Source: Xiphophorus maculatus (lineage: Eukaryota > Chordata > Actinopteri > Cyprinodontiformes > Poeciliidae). Taken from it: DNA of 64,000 nt. How positions within the stretch are numbered: position 1 is the first letter of the stretch; each line of letters starts with the position of its first letter. The notes beneath the pieces are model-generated. The model saw only the letters and a list, made by a program, of their open reading frames with translations, did not search any database and was not told where the DNA came from. The position numbers and the translations under genes were made by a program. Where the stretch lies: contig NC_036453.1 in assembly GCF_002775205.1 (NCBI RefSeq), positions 4,677,103-4,741,102 of the forward strand. Reading direction: 5' to 3'. Of this stretch, positions 1-11,780 are shown piece after piece.

Positions 1-2216
1 TTGGAGAACCTTCAACGTAACTTTCCCAGATGGTTAGCGATGTGGCCATTGTAACAGACTGAGCCTTTTCCTCTCCTGTCAACCAGCTAATTACAAATAA
101 GAAATAATCTAAGACTGGGAAGTGGAATACTTTGCAATGCTATCCTGTAAAAAGCACATAACATGGCCTAAATATTCAGTAGCAAGCAAAGGACAACTCA
201 CCACATGGGGGAGCCATTTCCCCATTGAGGGCACCTGCAAAAAAGAATTAGAAAACCTATTCAGGGAACAACTAACAAACTAGCTACATTTCAATATTAT
301 GTGCTCATTTCCTCCCAGGGCAACAACCCTTATCAACTGACTACTTAACACAACTAGGTAACGCTCCCTCTAGGTTCTCTTACATTACATTGTAAATGTT
401 TCCTATAATTATCTGAGAGTCTTTAGTGAATTTTTCCTGAAGGTTCTCGAAGGTCAAAGTGTGCAGGTTTTAGAAGATGTTTGGGGGACATTTGGAGAGC
501 ATTCACTAATGTTTTCCAAAAAGTTGCATTATCATTGTTAAAACTAACACTGATAACACCATTATTTCAAATTAGCATTTTAAACACTTTGTTTTATTCC
601 TTTTCTAATTTTTCCAAAAACATTTAAAAGATTCTCCTTTTACCATAGTTGCATATGTTGCTCCCAGCTTTCTCCTTTGGTCTTAATTTGTACATTTGTT
701 TAAAATAATTTTGAAAATAAGGTGTTAAAAAGCCAATTAAAGTAGTATAGCTGTCGGTTAAAAAGTTATTGTTTTAAGTAACATGAATAGTAAAAAGAAA
801 TGTTGCTTAAATACAAAGGATATTCATCATTTTAAACCCAAATGTAAAAACAATATAAAATTGTTTTTATATTTGAAGGATATAATAATTGAAATAATTA
901 TTACATCCTTCAAATTTTTAGCCATTTTCTGGACTTTTTCACGCTTTATGGAGGGGCTCCACACCTTTATAAAATCAAATCTTTGTTCACAAATGTTATT
1001 AAAGTAAACATCACCCCTTCAGGGTGAAATCTCTTTGTACATTGAAGGTAACAATCTATTGATTAGCTCACTGCTGCCTGAATTGACAGTGAATTCATCC
1101 CTTCATTTTGGATCAAAGTTTCTAAGAGAGAAAGTGCTTCTTTATTTTGATTCAATATGAATAGGTTATTCAATTGGTTTGTATCTAAATCTTCCTAATA
1201 AAATGCCAATAAGTATGAACTATTGGGATCAAACATGATAAATAATCAATGGATGAGTCCATTTACTCCATCTGAATGGAGGTAGAATCTCTTCCGAGTG
1301 ACTTTGGACGTAATAAATACAAACCCACAGAATTTTTAGAAAGTCAATGTAAGACATAAAATTTAAGAATTCAATCTAAGCCAGACCAGTGAGTTACCAT
1401 GTTTGACCATTAGAGGGCAGCCTCATTAAATGAAGAAGTAATAAAACTGTGATCACTTCCTAACAAAATACAAAGGTAGGCAAAAAAAAAAATTATCGGA
1501 TAGCATCAACTTTTAAACTAATAAATTCAGTCCAGGACTTTGCAACATGACAGATGTCAGTAATTTTCTTTATGTTCTTGAATTTGTGTGGATGTAGATC
1601 CTTTATGTCGTCAGACTGGTTCCATTTAAGTGATTTAAGGATTTCCAAGTCCAGATCAGGCCAGGGAAAGTGGGGTGTGGTTGTAAAACAATTTTAGATT
1701 TACTCAGGTTATATTTGTTTGATATTAGAAGTTGTTTTATGCTGATAAATATATCAAGTGTAAAAAAAAAAAAGAAAAAACAGAATAACTTTAAAGGGGC
1801 AAATCCATTTGCATATTTAAAGATAACTAATTTGTCCCAGAGGCTGAGCAAAACAGGAAGTAATAGAAGTGTAAAGAGCAGTAAAAGCATACATTTTCTA
1901 TTTGTTGAAAAAATCAAGGGTTTATTAAGCCATAGAAATTTAAGTACCCATTATAATACTTTCTAACTTCTTAGCAATATCTTCTAAACCTCAGGATTTG
2001 CTCTAAAATGAACAATAATTGTTGAAATAATGTTTTAACTTTAATAATGTTTAGGGGAAACTACCCTGTTGTTAAAAGCTTTTGCAAAAAGACAAAAATG
2101 TAATTAGGAAGTGAATTTGATAGTTCCGCCTTTTTTCCAGAACCTAAACTACCCACCCAAAAGGTAGGGCTTCTGCATCTAACAGAATGTGTGCTAACTG
2201 TGCGCAAAGTGAGGCA
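1..2216. other. AT-rich sequence, no gene seen
   Basis: I found no exon with a recognisable protein match on either strand. The short open frames are rich in Lys, Asn, Ile and Phe, as chance frames in AT-rich DNA are. A CTCF-like motif (CCATTAGAGGGCAG) lies at 1407-1420. The stretch is downstream of the minus-strand slc7a3 transcript. Confidence 0.5.
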
Positions 2217-2254
2217 CAATGACTCACTGATTCCAATGAATCAGTGAGTCATTG
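2217..2254. repeat. Perfect 17-bp inverted repeat with AP-1 cores
   Basis: The arms at 2217-2233 and 2238-2254 are exact reverse complements around a CAAT spacer. Each arm carries one TGACTCA-type core (TGACTCA on the left, TGAGTCA on the right), the consensus for AP-1 (Fos/Jun) dimers. It lies just beyond the probable poly(A) site of slc7a3. It could be a regulatory palindrome, a transcript-end hairpin or a young inverted duplication; the sequence alone does not decide. Confidence 0.8.
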
Positions 2255-2319
2255 GAAAAAAACTGGAGCGTCTGGCATTCAACTCGTTTGCTGAGAAAAA
2301 GAACAGGCAGAGAGAGACA

Positions 2320-5300
2320 GGTTCCAAGAGAATAAATCACTTTTATTTAAAAAAAAAAAAAGGAGAAAATTAAAACGCAGCTCATTTTACACAATAAAGC
2401 ATATGTACAGAATACAAAACGGAAGTCAATTGTTGCTCTTAATGGTACAGCACTACGGGGGAATGATTGGATTGATTTTTCAAAAAGGCACCAGGGCGGG
2501 TTGTGACGAGCTGAGTGAGTCAACACCCGTCACAGAACATTTTGGTGGCGAGTAAGCGTGGAGAACATAAAGTTCAGATCAAAAAGTTGAAGAGCAAATT
2601 TCACATTCGGCTTCACAAGTGGCTCTTATGTGCCATCTGTAAAAAAAGACAATTAATTCTACCTTTTACCGATAAACGCGTTCAAGATATCTATAATCCA
2701 GCTTCCATGGGAGCATTTTGTATCTCAAATAGTTTAATTTGGGCTTCAGCAGCATCAGTTCCTTCAAGTGTAATATATAAAAACCGTCTCATCAGGTTTA
2801 CATGTAATTTCATATGTCAAAGAAAGTATATTTGCATAATTTACAGCAATATACAAAGATATTTAAACAAATACTGTACACTCTACAGTAAAGCACTTGT
2901 ACTATGACAACAACACACACAAAAAAACTTTTAAAAATAAGTTATCAATCAGACTGAAAAAGGCTTGGGGCAAAAATAGTTAGAATAATTTAAATACCAG
3001 CTCGTTGTGGTTGGTAGCTTTTGGAAAGCGGAGTAAAAAAAATTCAGTTTGGTCGAAAAAGGTCAGGAACGAAATATATAACGTGACAAAAGATCAACAT
3101 TAAGCTGTACATCTAAAAAGCAAGTTAAAATGAATACATAAAGGCAGAAAACAGTAATGCTTTACCAAACAATCAATAAACACATAAATATTAACATGTT
3201 CTAACAAAATTAGGAGTAAATAAGATTATAAAACTAAACTACAAGTGATGGTAATTTATCTGAAAAAGGTTTAAAATTTCAAGTTATATCGCTGAAACTA
3301 ATCAAGAGTCTTAGTGGAGAATACATGTTTTTTTACAAAGAAATGAAAAAAAAAAAGAGATTACGTTTTAGTGGTAAAACTTGACATGAACCCTGGCTTA
3401 TTTTGGACGTACATTACAGTTCATTGCATTTCTGCTGAAAATGCCCGACCCCCAAAATCCCATCAACCTCGTCCGGTTTGTACAAATATGTGAACAAAAA
3501 AACAATACAAAAGGCAGATAAACTGGTGTTAGCAAAATCTTAAGTCGGTAAATCCATTGAATAATTTTAAAATCCATACAGCAGGATGACGTGAAAGTTC
3601 AACCACACAGATTTATGTGTTTTATGTACATTTTAGAGTCGCTGAAGTTGAAATCAAAGGCCACAAAATCGAATGGTAACATGTTAATACTGTGATGAAA
3701 TAAATAACAAAACTGTTAAATTATGTCATACGTAGGCATGGGCTGGCTGTAGATATAAAGGTTTTGATTTGCGGTTTGAAAAGTGCAAACATTTTCTGTT
3801 ATGCTCCTTCTACTTTAGATATGATCATATGGGTGGTTACCCAGGGCGGCATTAGAAAAGGTTTTTTTGTGACAGACCTAGTTGGAAATACTTTTTTATC
3901 GCAATAAATACTAAACGAAATATTGTGATAATAAATCCTAAATTGAAATATACTGTTAAATTTAGTATAGGTTTGTTCTATAGCTTTACTTCTTTTTTTA
4001 TACCAACATAAGAAAGTAATAATGCTACAGATAACATTATTTCAAGTAATATTCATGTTTTACATTCTTGATTTAAATTTTGGAAATGATGGCAAGAAAC
4101 CATGGTAGTTTTACTCAGCTTGTGCCTAGTTATACCATGTAAATATTGTAGTTACTAGCTCTACACCAGTTTTCAGGGAGTTTTAGGATGCAGTGGGGTT
4201 ATAGTGTTACCAGTTAGGACTTCAGCTGCACAATATTGAACATAAACATCAGCACTGACCAGATGCTACTGACCTACCAGTAAAAACTGACACTGTAAAC
4301 CTCACAGCCTCTCACAAGACGTGTAAACACCCAGGTAACTTCCTCTACTGCACCACATTCATAAGAGAGGGATTACTGTCCTCTGCCACTTTGTTGATGG
4401 ATTCACTGAATGATCTTATGACGGTGAACTTAATGGCTCAAATGGTCATTGACTGGGATTTACACTGGGACTCACTAGTGACTTAATGGGTCCACTTCAG
4501 GACATTAATAACACACAAACAATAAAAAACAAAAAGTAACATTTTTCCGGTTTGCAGTTTCATTTAACGGAATAAAACATGATCTGACCCCCTTGTTGGT
4601 CAGATCCATTGAAAGCATGTGATTCAGGCAGGTAAATGCTTGCTGTGGGCTAAGGCTAAATAAAACCCAAGTTAAAACTCAGACGAGCTGCAAATCGGCT
4701 TCGTCGCAGCATCTAGTTGTCAAGTAGTTGATCGGCCTCCAAGTCAGAGGTAAGATGTGTGTTGCGTTTTTCTTGCCTCTTCCCTTCCTTTAAACCCGGA
4801 GCAGCGTTCTGAGTAGGCATGGGCCGGTTGCCGGTTTCAACGTATACCGTGATATGAAAAAGTCCGTTTTAAAACCACAAAATTTTGCGTCATACTGTGC
4901 CTGCAGTATAAGCATTTATTTTTGTAATGTCTGGTCAGCGAAAAGGTGGAGGTCAAATCCCACCGGTCATCTGCTGCTGCATAGTTACTAGCTCTGCAAG
5001 TTTACGCAGCTTCCAAAGACAAATAAAGTTGACTATGACCACAGAAATTACGATGAGACTAATTTGAAATTGCAGTTAAATTCACATCTGTCCTTTTTAG
5101 AAAAAGCAGAGCCTCTGGCAGCAACAGGTCATGTCAAAGGGAGAAGATCAGCCCACAATTCAGCAAACATTTAAGAAGCAAATCGCGGATGCGTTCACGT
5201 CAAAGCATGATAAAGAAAATGCAAAATAACACATTTTCGAGCTGGAGCCATAATACCGTGATTCCGCGAAACCAAAGGTCACCATATCATCATAATTTCA

Positions 5301-5397
5301 TACCGGCCCATGCCTAGTTCCGACCCGCCTGCACTGTAAATGATCGGGAATGGGTGCAGGTGCTCGGAAACGAGCTTCGGATCTGGGTCAGTCCGTT
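2320..5397 (-). other. slc7a3: Probable slc7a3 3' UTR
   Basis: This sequence follows the slc7a3 stop codon on the minus strand and holds no coding exon. The limit is set by an AATAAA on the minus strand (TTTATT on plus, about 2342-2347), which precedes the plausible cleavage site near 2320. The UTR would be about 3 kb and includes the hAT-like insertion at 4814-5316. An earlier poly(A) site is possible. Confidence 0.45.
4814..5316. mobile_element. Non-autonomous hAT-like DNA transposon
   Basis: This 503-bp element starts TAGGCATGGGCCGGT and ends with the reverse complement of the same 15 bases. The flanking 8-mers GTTCTGAG (4806-4813) and GTTCCGAC (5317-5324) match at 6 of 8 positions, as a decayed 8-bp hAT target duplication would. 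Inside, 5131-5229 on plus is a 32-codon frame starting MSKGEDQPTIQQ, which resembles the N-terminal part of ZBED-type hAT proteins; that link is inference. It lies within the probable slc7a3 3' UTR, so it would be transcribed. Confidence 0.7.
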
Positions 5398-8300
5398 TCA
5401 GGGGCTGCTGCCGGCCTCCACGTTGCTCTCATCAGGACCACCCTTATAAATCGGGCTTTTATTCTGCAGCGCCGGCTCGTATTTGCCTGAGGGCGACTTG
5501 TTGTTAGCTTCACTGCTGTTTATAATACCGTATGAGAAGTAGATGGCAAAGCCTGGAGGAAAAAGGGCAGATAAAAAGAATAACATGAGCAAGCTGCCCC
5601 CAGTTTGACAGAACAGAAGGGAACACAGGTTTGCAAATGTTTAAACGCACCGATAATCATCCAGACCGAGAAGCGGCACCATGTACTAATGTCCAGCTGC
5701 ATCATGAGGTAGATGTTGACAAAAACGCTGAACAGGGGCAACCATGGAAGCAGCGGGACCTTGAGAAAACAGAGATTACATTTAGAAACTGCTCAGTGCA
5801 ACACTACAAGTGGAACAAACACACAAAAAAACAGATATCTGACCTTGAAGGTCAGAGCCTCATTGCTCTGTGGCTGCCTCCATATGATGATAATGCAGAC
5901 GACACAGAGCAGAGCCAAGATGATGCAGGGCACCACAACGGCTGCATGTCCGGCGAACAGCTGGTTCAAACCGTTTGCCAGGATGATGCACAGAATGGTG
6001 ATGAGAACAGCTGTGAAAACAGGAGAAAGAAAACAAACTCAGATCCTGCTGGACATGACTCTAACAAGTAGACTGAGCACTTGGTAGCAGACTTACAAAT
6101 AACAGCTGTGGTAACGTAGACTATCATCCCAGAGGTCTTAGTTGGGATTTTTCCACTTGGACAGAAGAGCAGCTTGGCAGTGAATGTCTCATGGAGGGGT
6201 CTGTCTTCCATCTCCATGCCATACTCGTCCCCGCTGTCCCCGCCGCTCACAGCCACCTTCTCGCCTTCCACCAGCTCCACCAGCTTCTCCGTCTGACTGG
6301 ACGAATTCAGATTGCCTGGCTGATACCTGTTGAGTGAGGGCAGAGAGGCTGTTTTAAACTGAAACATGAAGGAAAATGTCTTCTGCTCTGTTGCAAATAT
6401 CAAACATTTCACCACGTTACACATAAGCCTGTCATGATAACAGATTTTGCTGGGCAATAAATTGTCCCAGACATTACTGCAATACACAATAATATTGTTT
6501 TGAGACCATTTTCAAGTAATAAATTTATAATGCAGTCATGAACCTGTCTGCAGACAATTACAAATTTCTATCAGAAAACTCTTCCCTTTGCTTGCTTTGT
6601 GTTTTAATGGGTTTTTAGTCCATGTTTCAGTGTTATATGTTGTATTAGTATCTATTGTTAAAGATAAAACTGTCAAAACAAATAAGGAAAATTATCGGCC
6701 TGTGTGCTATCCAAGGTCCTGCACCTTTAGACCGAGTAAGATGGAACATTTTCTCCTTACTTCAGATAAGCAGTTTGGTTTTAAATCAAACCATGACACA
6801 GATATGTGTATATTCACTTTGAAAGATTTTAGATTTGTATAATAGGAATAATTCTACAATTTTAATGTGTTTAATTGATGCTTCAAAGGCCTATAATGAA
6901 ATGGACACACAGATGGACTAGTGCAAGTCTAGTATTTGTTGGTGCCTCTACCGTTTACGCTGCATTACGTAACCTTATGTACAGATTTGTGTGGAGATTA
7001 CCCGTTTCTATATATCGTCATCTTGATGCTAACGGATATCACACAAAGTTCAGTCAGGTTTAGTCATTTTGTAAATCTGTGACTAATATCTATGATTGCC
7101 CTCGTCCTAAGACTGTTTATTTGAATAAAATTTTTAATATATGAACCTAGTTGCGTCTTTAATAAAGTTGATGATGATAAAAGTACTTACCTGAGAATTA
7201 AGACACAAATAGCCACTAATGAGTATGCCAGCAGCGTTCCTATGGACATGAGGTCAACCAGGGCCGCCAGATCAAACAGGAAAGCCATCAGCGCTGCGAG
7301 GAGGAAACCAGATTTTAGAAAAACTCATTCTGTGGACGCAAACATTTACAGCCACTTCAAAACCCATCGGAACTGCTGAGTTTTTTCCTGTCGCTTTCAG
7401 GAAGCTTTATCGATCCTGAACCGACATCCTGACAGACACGCTGAGACAAGACAGAGAAGAGCTGGAAGTCTAATTAAAACCCTGCTGACTCACTGTGATG
7501 GGAGAACGACACACAGCTGAATCCTACCAACAGACATGTTACCTGCAATGATTCCAGAAACAATGGTAGCCAGGATGGGGGTCTTTGTGCGAGCATTCAT
7601 CCGGGACAGAATCCGGAACAGCAGCCCGTCCTCGGCCATGGCGTAAATAACCCGAGGCATGGGAAACATGGAGCCCAGTAAGCTGAGAGGAGATCAAAAT
7701 TGAGACTTCAAATAGCTGCTTGCAGCTTACAGCGAGTCCCGGGTGTTAGGGTTTCCCTTCCTCACCTGGTGGACAGCGCACAGAGAGAACCCACGGCCAC
7801 GATGTATCTGGCTGGCGCCCAGCCGACGTAGCTGAAAGCCTCGGGCAGAGGGCTGTCAGTGTTCAGCTGGTAATACGGCATCATCATGGTCAGGGCTGCT
7901 GACACGCCAAAGTAGGCGAAAAAACAGATGAGCAGCGAGGCCACGATGCCGATGGGGATGGACCGCATGGGGTTCTTAGCTTCTTCACCTGGAGGAAGAA
8001 AACAATGGAAAAAGGATGAGCTGCAAGTTAAATTTCACTGAAAACCGAATAAATAAATTAAAACCAGCTTGCACTGAGTTGCAAAAGTACACCTTAAGCA
8101 CATTTCATCACAACTACAAACCAGAACACACTGATATAGGGTTTTATGTAACTGACAAACACAAAGTAGTGCATAATAATTAGCTAATACAAAAATAATA
8201 CATCTGCAAAACTCTAGAGAGTGTGTGTACATCTGTACACACTCTCTCAACTGATTTAGCCAACATGTATGTAAACAGTATGTATTGTGGAACGCATGGT

Positions 8301-10888
8301 GCAATACTATGCGCCATGAATCTGAAAAGTGTGGCATGCATTACAGGTGCAAATACTTGGAGAATTTCTTTTGTATTTCTTTACCAGCTGTGCACATCCA
8401 AAATAAATCTTCTTTACACATTCTGCTTTGCAAACCAGCTGAAACGTAGTCAGATTTGACTTGTTCCTTCTGCTAAACTTTCTAACAATATCCTTGGATG
8501 CAGCACTCTGAAATGCTGTCTTTAATATTTATTTTTTATACAGCTGAGCTTCATTTTTTAAACCGAATCAAAGTATTCATGTATGGGAAGCTGTCACTGT
8601 TAATATGATCACATTTCCTACTGAATATGAACGGCAGACATTTTCTATCAGGCTAGAGTCAGTGGTCATATAGGCAGTCATGTTACTCTATTTGCACCTT
8701 GGAAATAGAAAACATACTCACTTGTGGTGGCAATACAGTCAAAGCCCACAAAGGCGTAGAAGCAGGTGGCAGCGCCAGATAAGATTCCACTGAGGCCAAA
8801 CGGGGCAAAACCACCTACACCAAACCTTTCTGTCAGTCTGGGGAAAAACAGAAAAAGCAACATTTAGAACTCAACAACAAAACAGAACTTATGTTGGCAA
8901 TAGAGACCAATACTCACTCCTTTTGGGTGACATTGGTGCTGTTCCTGTAGTCAAGGTAATCGCCTTTCTCGAGGTTCCAGTTGTCAACGTTTCCCTTGAC
9001 GAAGCCGGATATGATGACGAAGCCCAGGACCACCAGATTGATTCCCGTGAAGATTTTGTTCACCAGCGCCGACTCGCTCACGCCGAAGGCCAAGAGACCT
9101 GAGGGGAGCAGACGCCGCAGGAAGCGAGGGAAAGAAATTCATATTCAGGATCAGTAACTGCACATCCTGTTGCGTGGGCAGATATGTTCGGACAAACCAT
9201 CACTCGGCAACAGCAATCCTCTGATTAGCTCTTCCTAACACTGCTGCTGGCATGTGACATTAGCTGAGAGATTGGTGTGACAACTGTTCTGGCCGACTAA
9301 TAAGATCTCTTTGGCTGCATAAACAGGAGTTTGTTTTTCTCTTCCCCTTCTACTAAAACTTTAAAGCTCTCAGCAAACTCACCGGTTAGCAGCAGGACCA
9401 GGATTAGGGCAAACAGATCCGGATACTCCGCTAGCACTTTTCCAGGCACTTTCATTTCCATGGATGCTTTAAAGAAGCCGGATATTTTTTGTTCGACCAG
9501 GTTGTCAAAGGTCGAGCTCCAAGCCCTGGCCACACTGGCCGTACCTAAAAGAAAACAGAAGAGAAATCAAAAATCAGATTTTTTGATTTGACTGGAAACT
9601 TCATTCATTTCACTAGTTTGAATGAAAAAGTGAAACTCGTGTTATTTAGATTCACTACACACATAGTAAAACATATCAAATTATTTGTCTTTCTTAGCTA
9701 ATAAAAACCAAAAAGGTTCATTTTCTCAGGAAATGTCTAATTTACATGAGATGTACCTCCTCTCAAGGCTATGGTTATAACTTTTCAACATATCCTATCA
9801 CTTTTTCCTTCCACTTAACATCCCACGAATGCTGCATCCAGGTATATTATTGAAAAATTGAGTGGAAGGAAAAAGGACACACACAGAGAAAACTGCCAAA
9901 ATCTTATTTTTATTGGTCTAGTGTAATACTATAATGTTTTTATACAATTTATAAGTTTACAAGCCAAAATCATCTAAATTAAACCTAAACAACAGAAATT
10001 CATTACTGTCTGTAATTAGGCCTGTCATGATCAATTTTGCTGGACGATAAATTGTTCCAGAAGTTATTGAGGTAAACAATATTGTTGTTTTAAGACAATT
10101 TTCAAGTAATACAATGCTAATGTAATAATAATGCAAGAACACATTCTCAAAGATTAATAAACTTTATGCTCTAATGAACATTTAAAGGAACTGGAAGACA
10201 TTCTAAATATCCAAAATAAATAAACAAACAGAAACAACAAACAAAATTGTCCTAAAAAAAAAAGACCAAAGCACCAGACTTTTGTAGAAAGAGAGAAAAA
10301 AAGAGAAAAACAAAGCATGAAAACAGGAAATTCTACGTCTTGTTTTCATTCATATTGCGATTAATTGATCTATTGCGGCAGACCTATGTATAACCAACCT
10401 ATTCTATCCTATTTCATGAGTTTCACTTTTTGAATTGGGAAGATAAAATAGATATTAGATGACATTCAAATTTACTGGAATGAACTTGTTCAACACTTTA
10501 TCCACCTAAACTGGAACTCACCAATGACATAAGAGAGGATGAGGTTCCACCCTGTTATGAAGGCCCATATTTCTCCCACCGTCACGTAGCTGTAGAGGTA
10601 CGCGGAGCCCGTCTTGGGGACACGGGCGCCAAACTCGGCGTAGCACAGGCCAGCCATCATGGAGGACAGGGCGGCGATGAGGAAACATAAGACAATGGCC
10701 GGTCCCGCCTTCTCTCTAGCAACCTCGCCTGCGAGGACGTAGACGCCAGCCCCCAGGGTGGAGCCCACCCCCAAGGCGATGAGGTCCAGGGTGGATAAGC
10801 AGCGGGCGAACTGCGTCTCTTCACTGGAGAAGTCCAGCGCCCGGCGGCGCAGCAGGGTTTTGCCAAAGTTGGACAGCATCCTGGCCAT
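5398..10888 (-). CDS. slc7a3: Cationic amino acid transporter 3 (SLC7A3)
   Basis: This encodes a plasma-membrane, sodium-independent carrier for arginine, lysine and ornithine (system y+, CAT family). Coding exons in transcript order: 10522-10888, 9383-9544, 8918-9098, 8722-8837, 7766-7988, 7543-7682, 7191-7293, 6097-6326, 5844-6010, 5651-5759 and 5398-5552. All junctions are GT-AG with matching phase and give 650 residues (human CAT-3 has 619). Visible family signatures are [20 protein letters not shown] and [20 protein letters not shown] near the N-terminus, [32 protein letters not shown], and [11 protein letters not shown] near the C-terminus. About 14 hydrophobic segments are expected. 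The start ATG (10888-10886) is in good context and matches the family start. I chose SLC7A3 over SLC7A1 because snx12 and il2rg follow, as in human Xq13. One odd point: the loop reads ATTSEE where relatives have ATTGEE. Confidence 0.96.
6425..6550. repeat. Partial copy of a GCCTGTCATGAT-type MITE
   Basis: This stretch shares long similarity with 10018-10160. Both read cctgtcatgat, then ttttgctgg, ataaattgt.cca, and ttttcaagtaat in the same order. It therefore looks like a truncated second copy of the same dispersed element, in an slc7a3 intron. Its ends are not clear. Confidence 0.6.
6580..7150 (+). mobile_element. Degenerate LINE fragment (reverse transcriptase remnant)
   Basis: Plus-strand frames carry broken reverse-transcriptase pieces. 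At about 6655-6830 there is KENYRPVC, then [19 protein letters not shown]. Near 6870 comes [10 protein letters not shown], the region ahead of the catalytic domain. At 6900-7060 is a C-terminal piece ([15 protein letters not shown]), which in full elements lies far downstream. The copy has frameshifts and a large internal deletion. The order and motifs fit L2/CR1-type non-LTR elements of fish. It lies antisense in an slc7a3 intron and is not functional. Confidence 0.65.
8090..8345. mobile_element. Remnant of a Tc1-like element
   Basis: Short stretches such as acacaaagtagtgcataa (about 8159-8176) and tctgaaaagtgtggcatgca (about 8321-8340) belong to a Tc1/mariner-type family that is very common in teleosts. 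I recognise the family from memory, so this is an assignment by similarity. It is non-coding, old, and lies in an slc7a3 intron. Confidence 0.45.
10018..10390. mobile_element. MITE-like dispersed element
   Basis: The left end reads AGGCCTGTCATGATCAATTT. The right end, reverse-complemented, reads AGGTCTGCCGCAATAG, so the termini form an imperfect inverted repeat. A related partial copy lies at 6425-6550. No coding sequence is present. The target duplication is not evident, so the superfamily is left open. Confidence 0.55.
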
Positions 10889-11162
10889 GATGGCTGTGAT
10901 TATGCGTGGGTGCAGGAAAAGGCTATGCTTTTTAAATGATGCTAGCGTAGGTGGGTGAGTGTGTGTGAGATGGGCACTGCTTATACAGAACACCTGTTCT
11001 CCGGTTTGGATCAGGACAGCAGGAAAGCTTGGGACAAATGAGGTAAACAACAAGTATTTGAACACTACTGGTCCTCTGATGTGTGTGTTTACTTAGGCAG
11101 GAGTTACTGGAGTACACAAAGCAGGAAGTGGCAGGTGTGTTGTCGAAGCAGCAGATTAGGAC
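10889..11162 (-). other. slc7a3: slc7a3 5' UTR portion of the start-codon exon
   Basis: Upstream of the ATG, a good 3' splice site (gtttcctcacag on minus, AG complementary to 11163-11164) would open this exon at 11162. A second candidate acceptor lies only a few bases before the ATG. So the mRNA leader very probably comes from at least one further upstream exon. Confidence 0.45.
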
Positions 11163-11454
11163 CTGTGAGGAAACACAACAAGGAAAAAACTTAAACAGGG
11201 CTCTCATTCAGTACCTGCCAAAGCTTACACTTCTTACAGCTCAGAGCTCGTAATTAAACAGAGATTACAGCATTGTTCCCGTTTCTACGAAAGAAAATTC
11301 AGGGCAGACGTAAAATCTAAAAAACAATAACAGAATGTATGAACTCCGCACAAAATTTTCCTTATAGGACATAAAACATCTCCATGCGTCTTTTGTCTAA
11401 TAATTCAGGTATTTATTAAATAAAACTGTTCTTTAATGCTTTATTCACTATGAG

Positions 11455-11780
11455 ATAAACTCTCAGTATTTTGCAGAAATATTCACATCTCTAAAAAGCT
11501 TGTAGAAACAAGGCAGAGGATGGTGCTAAGAAAAATACATTTTAAACAAGAAAAACCAACATTGGGAACTTCTATTGTGAAACACTGTGGTGGCAGCATC
11601 ATGCTGTTGGAAAAAAAACAAAAACAAAGATGATCAGAGTAGTTTAGACCAAAAATATTAAGTGAAAGTGAACCAACCCAGCCCAAAAAACTATTGAGGT
11701 TCTGTGTGCAAACAATAACTGTCATTCGAAGATGACTGAGCTATGATGTGCAGAAGAATGAGAATGTATCTGGTAGAGAC
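11455..11780 (+). mobile_element. Degenerate Tc1-like transposase fragment
   Basis: On plus at about 11573-11612 the frame reads VKHCGGSIMLL, a decayed form of the VKHGGGSIMLWG-type block of Tc1 transposases. Neighbouring sequence is consistent but frameshifted. It is a dead element inside the first slc7a3 intron. Confidence 0.55.

Noticed and set aside
2515-2907. 130-codon plus-strand open frame
   Set aside because: It is antisense to the probable slc7a3 3' UTR, has no motif, and starts on a non-ATG codon.
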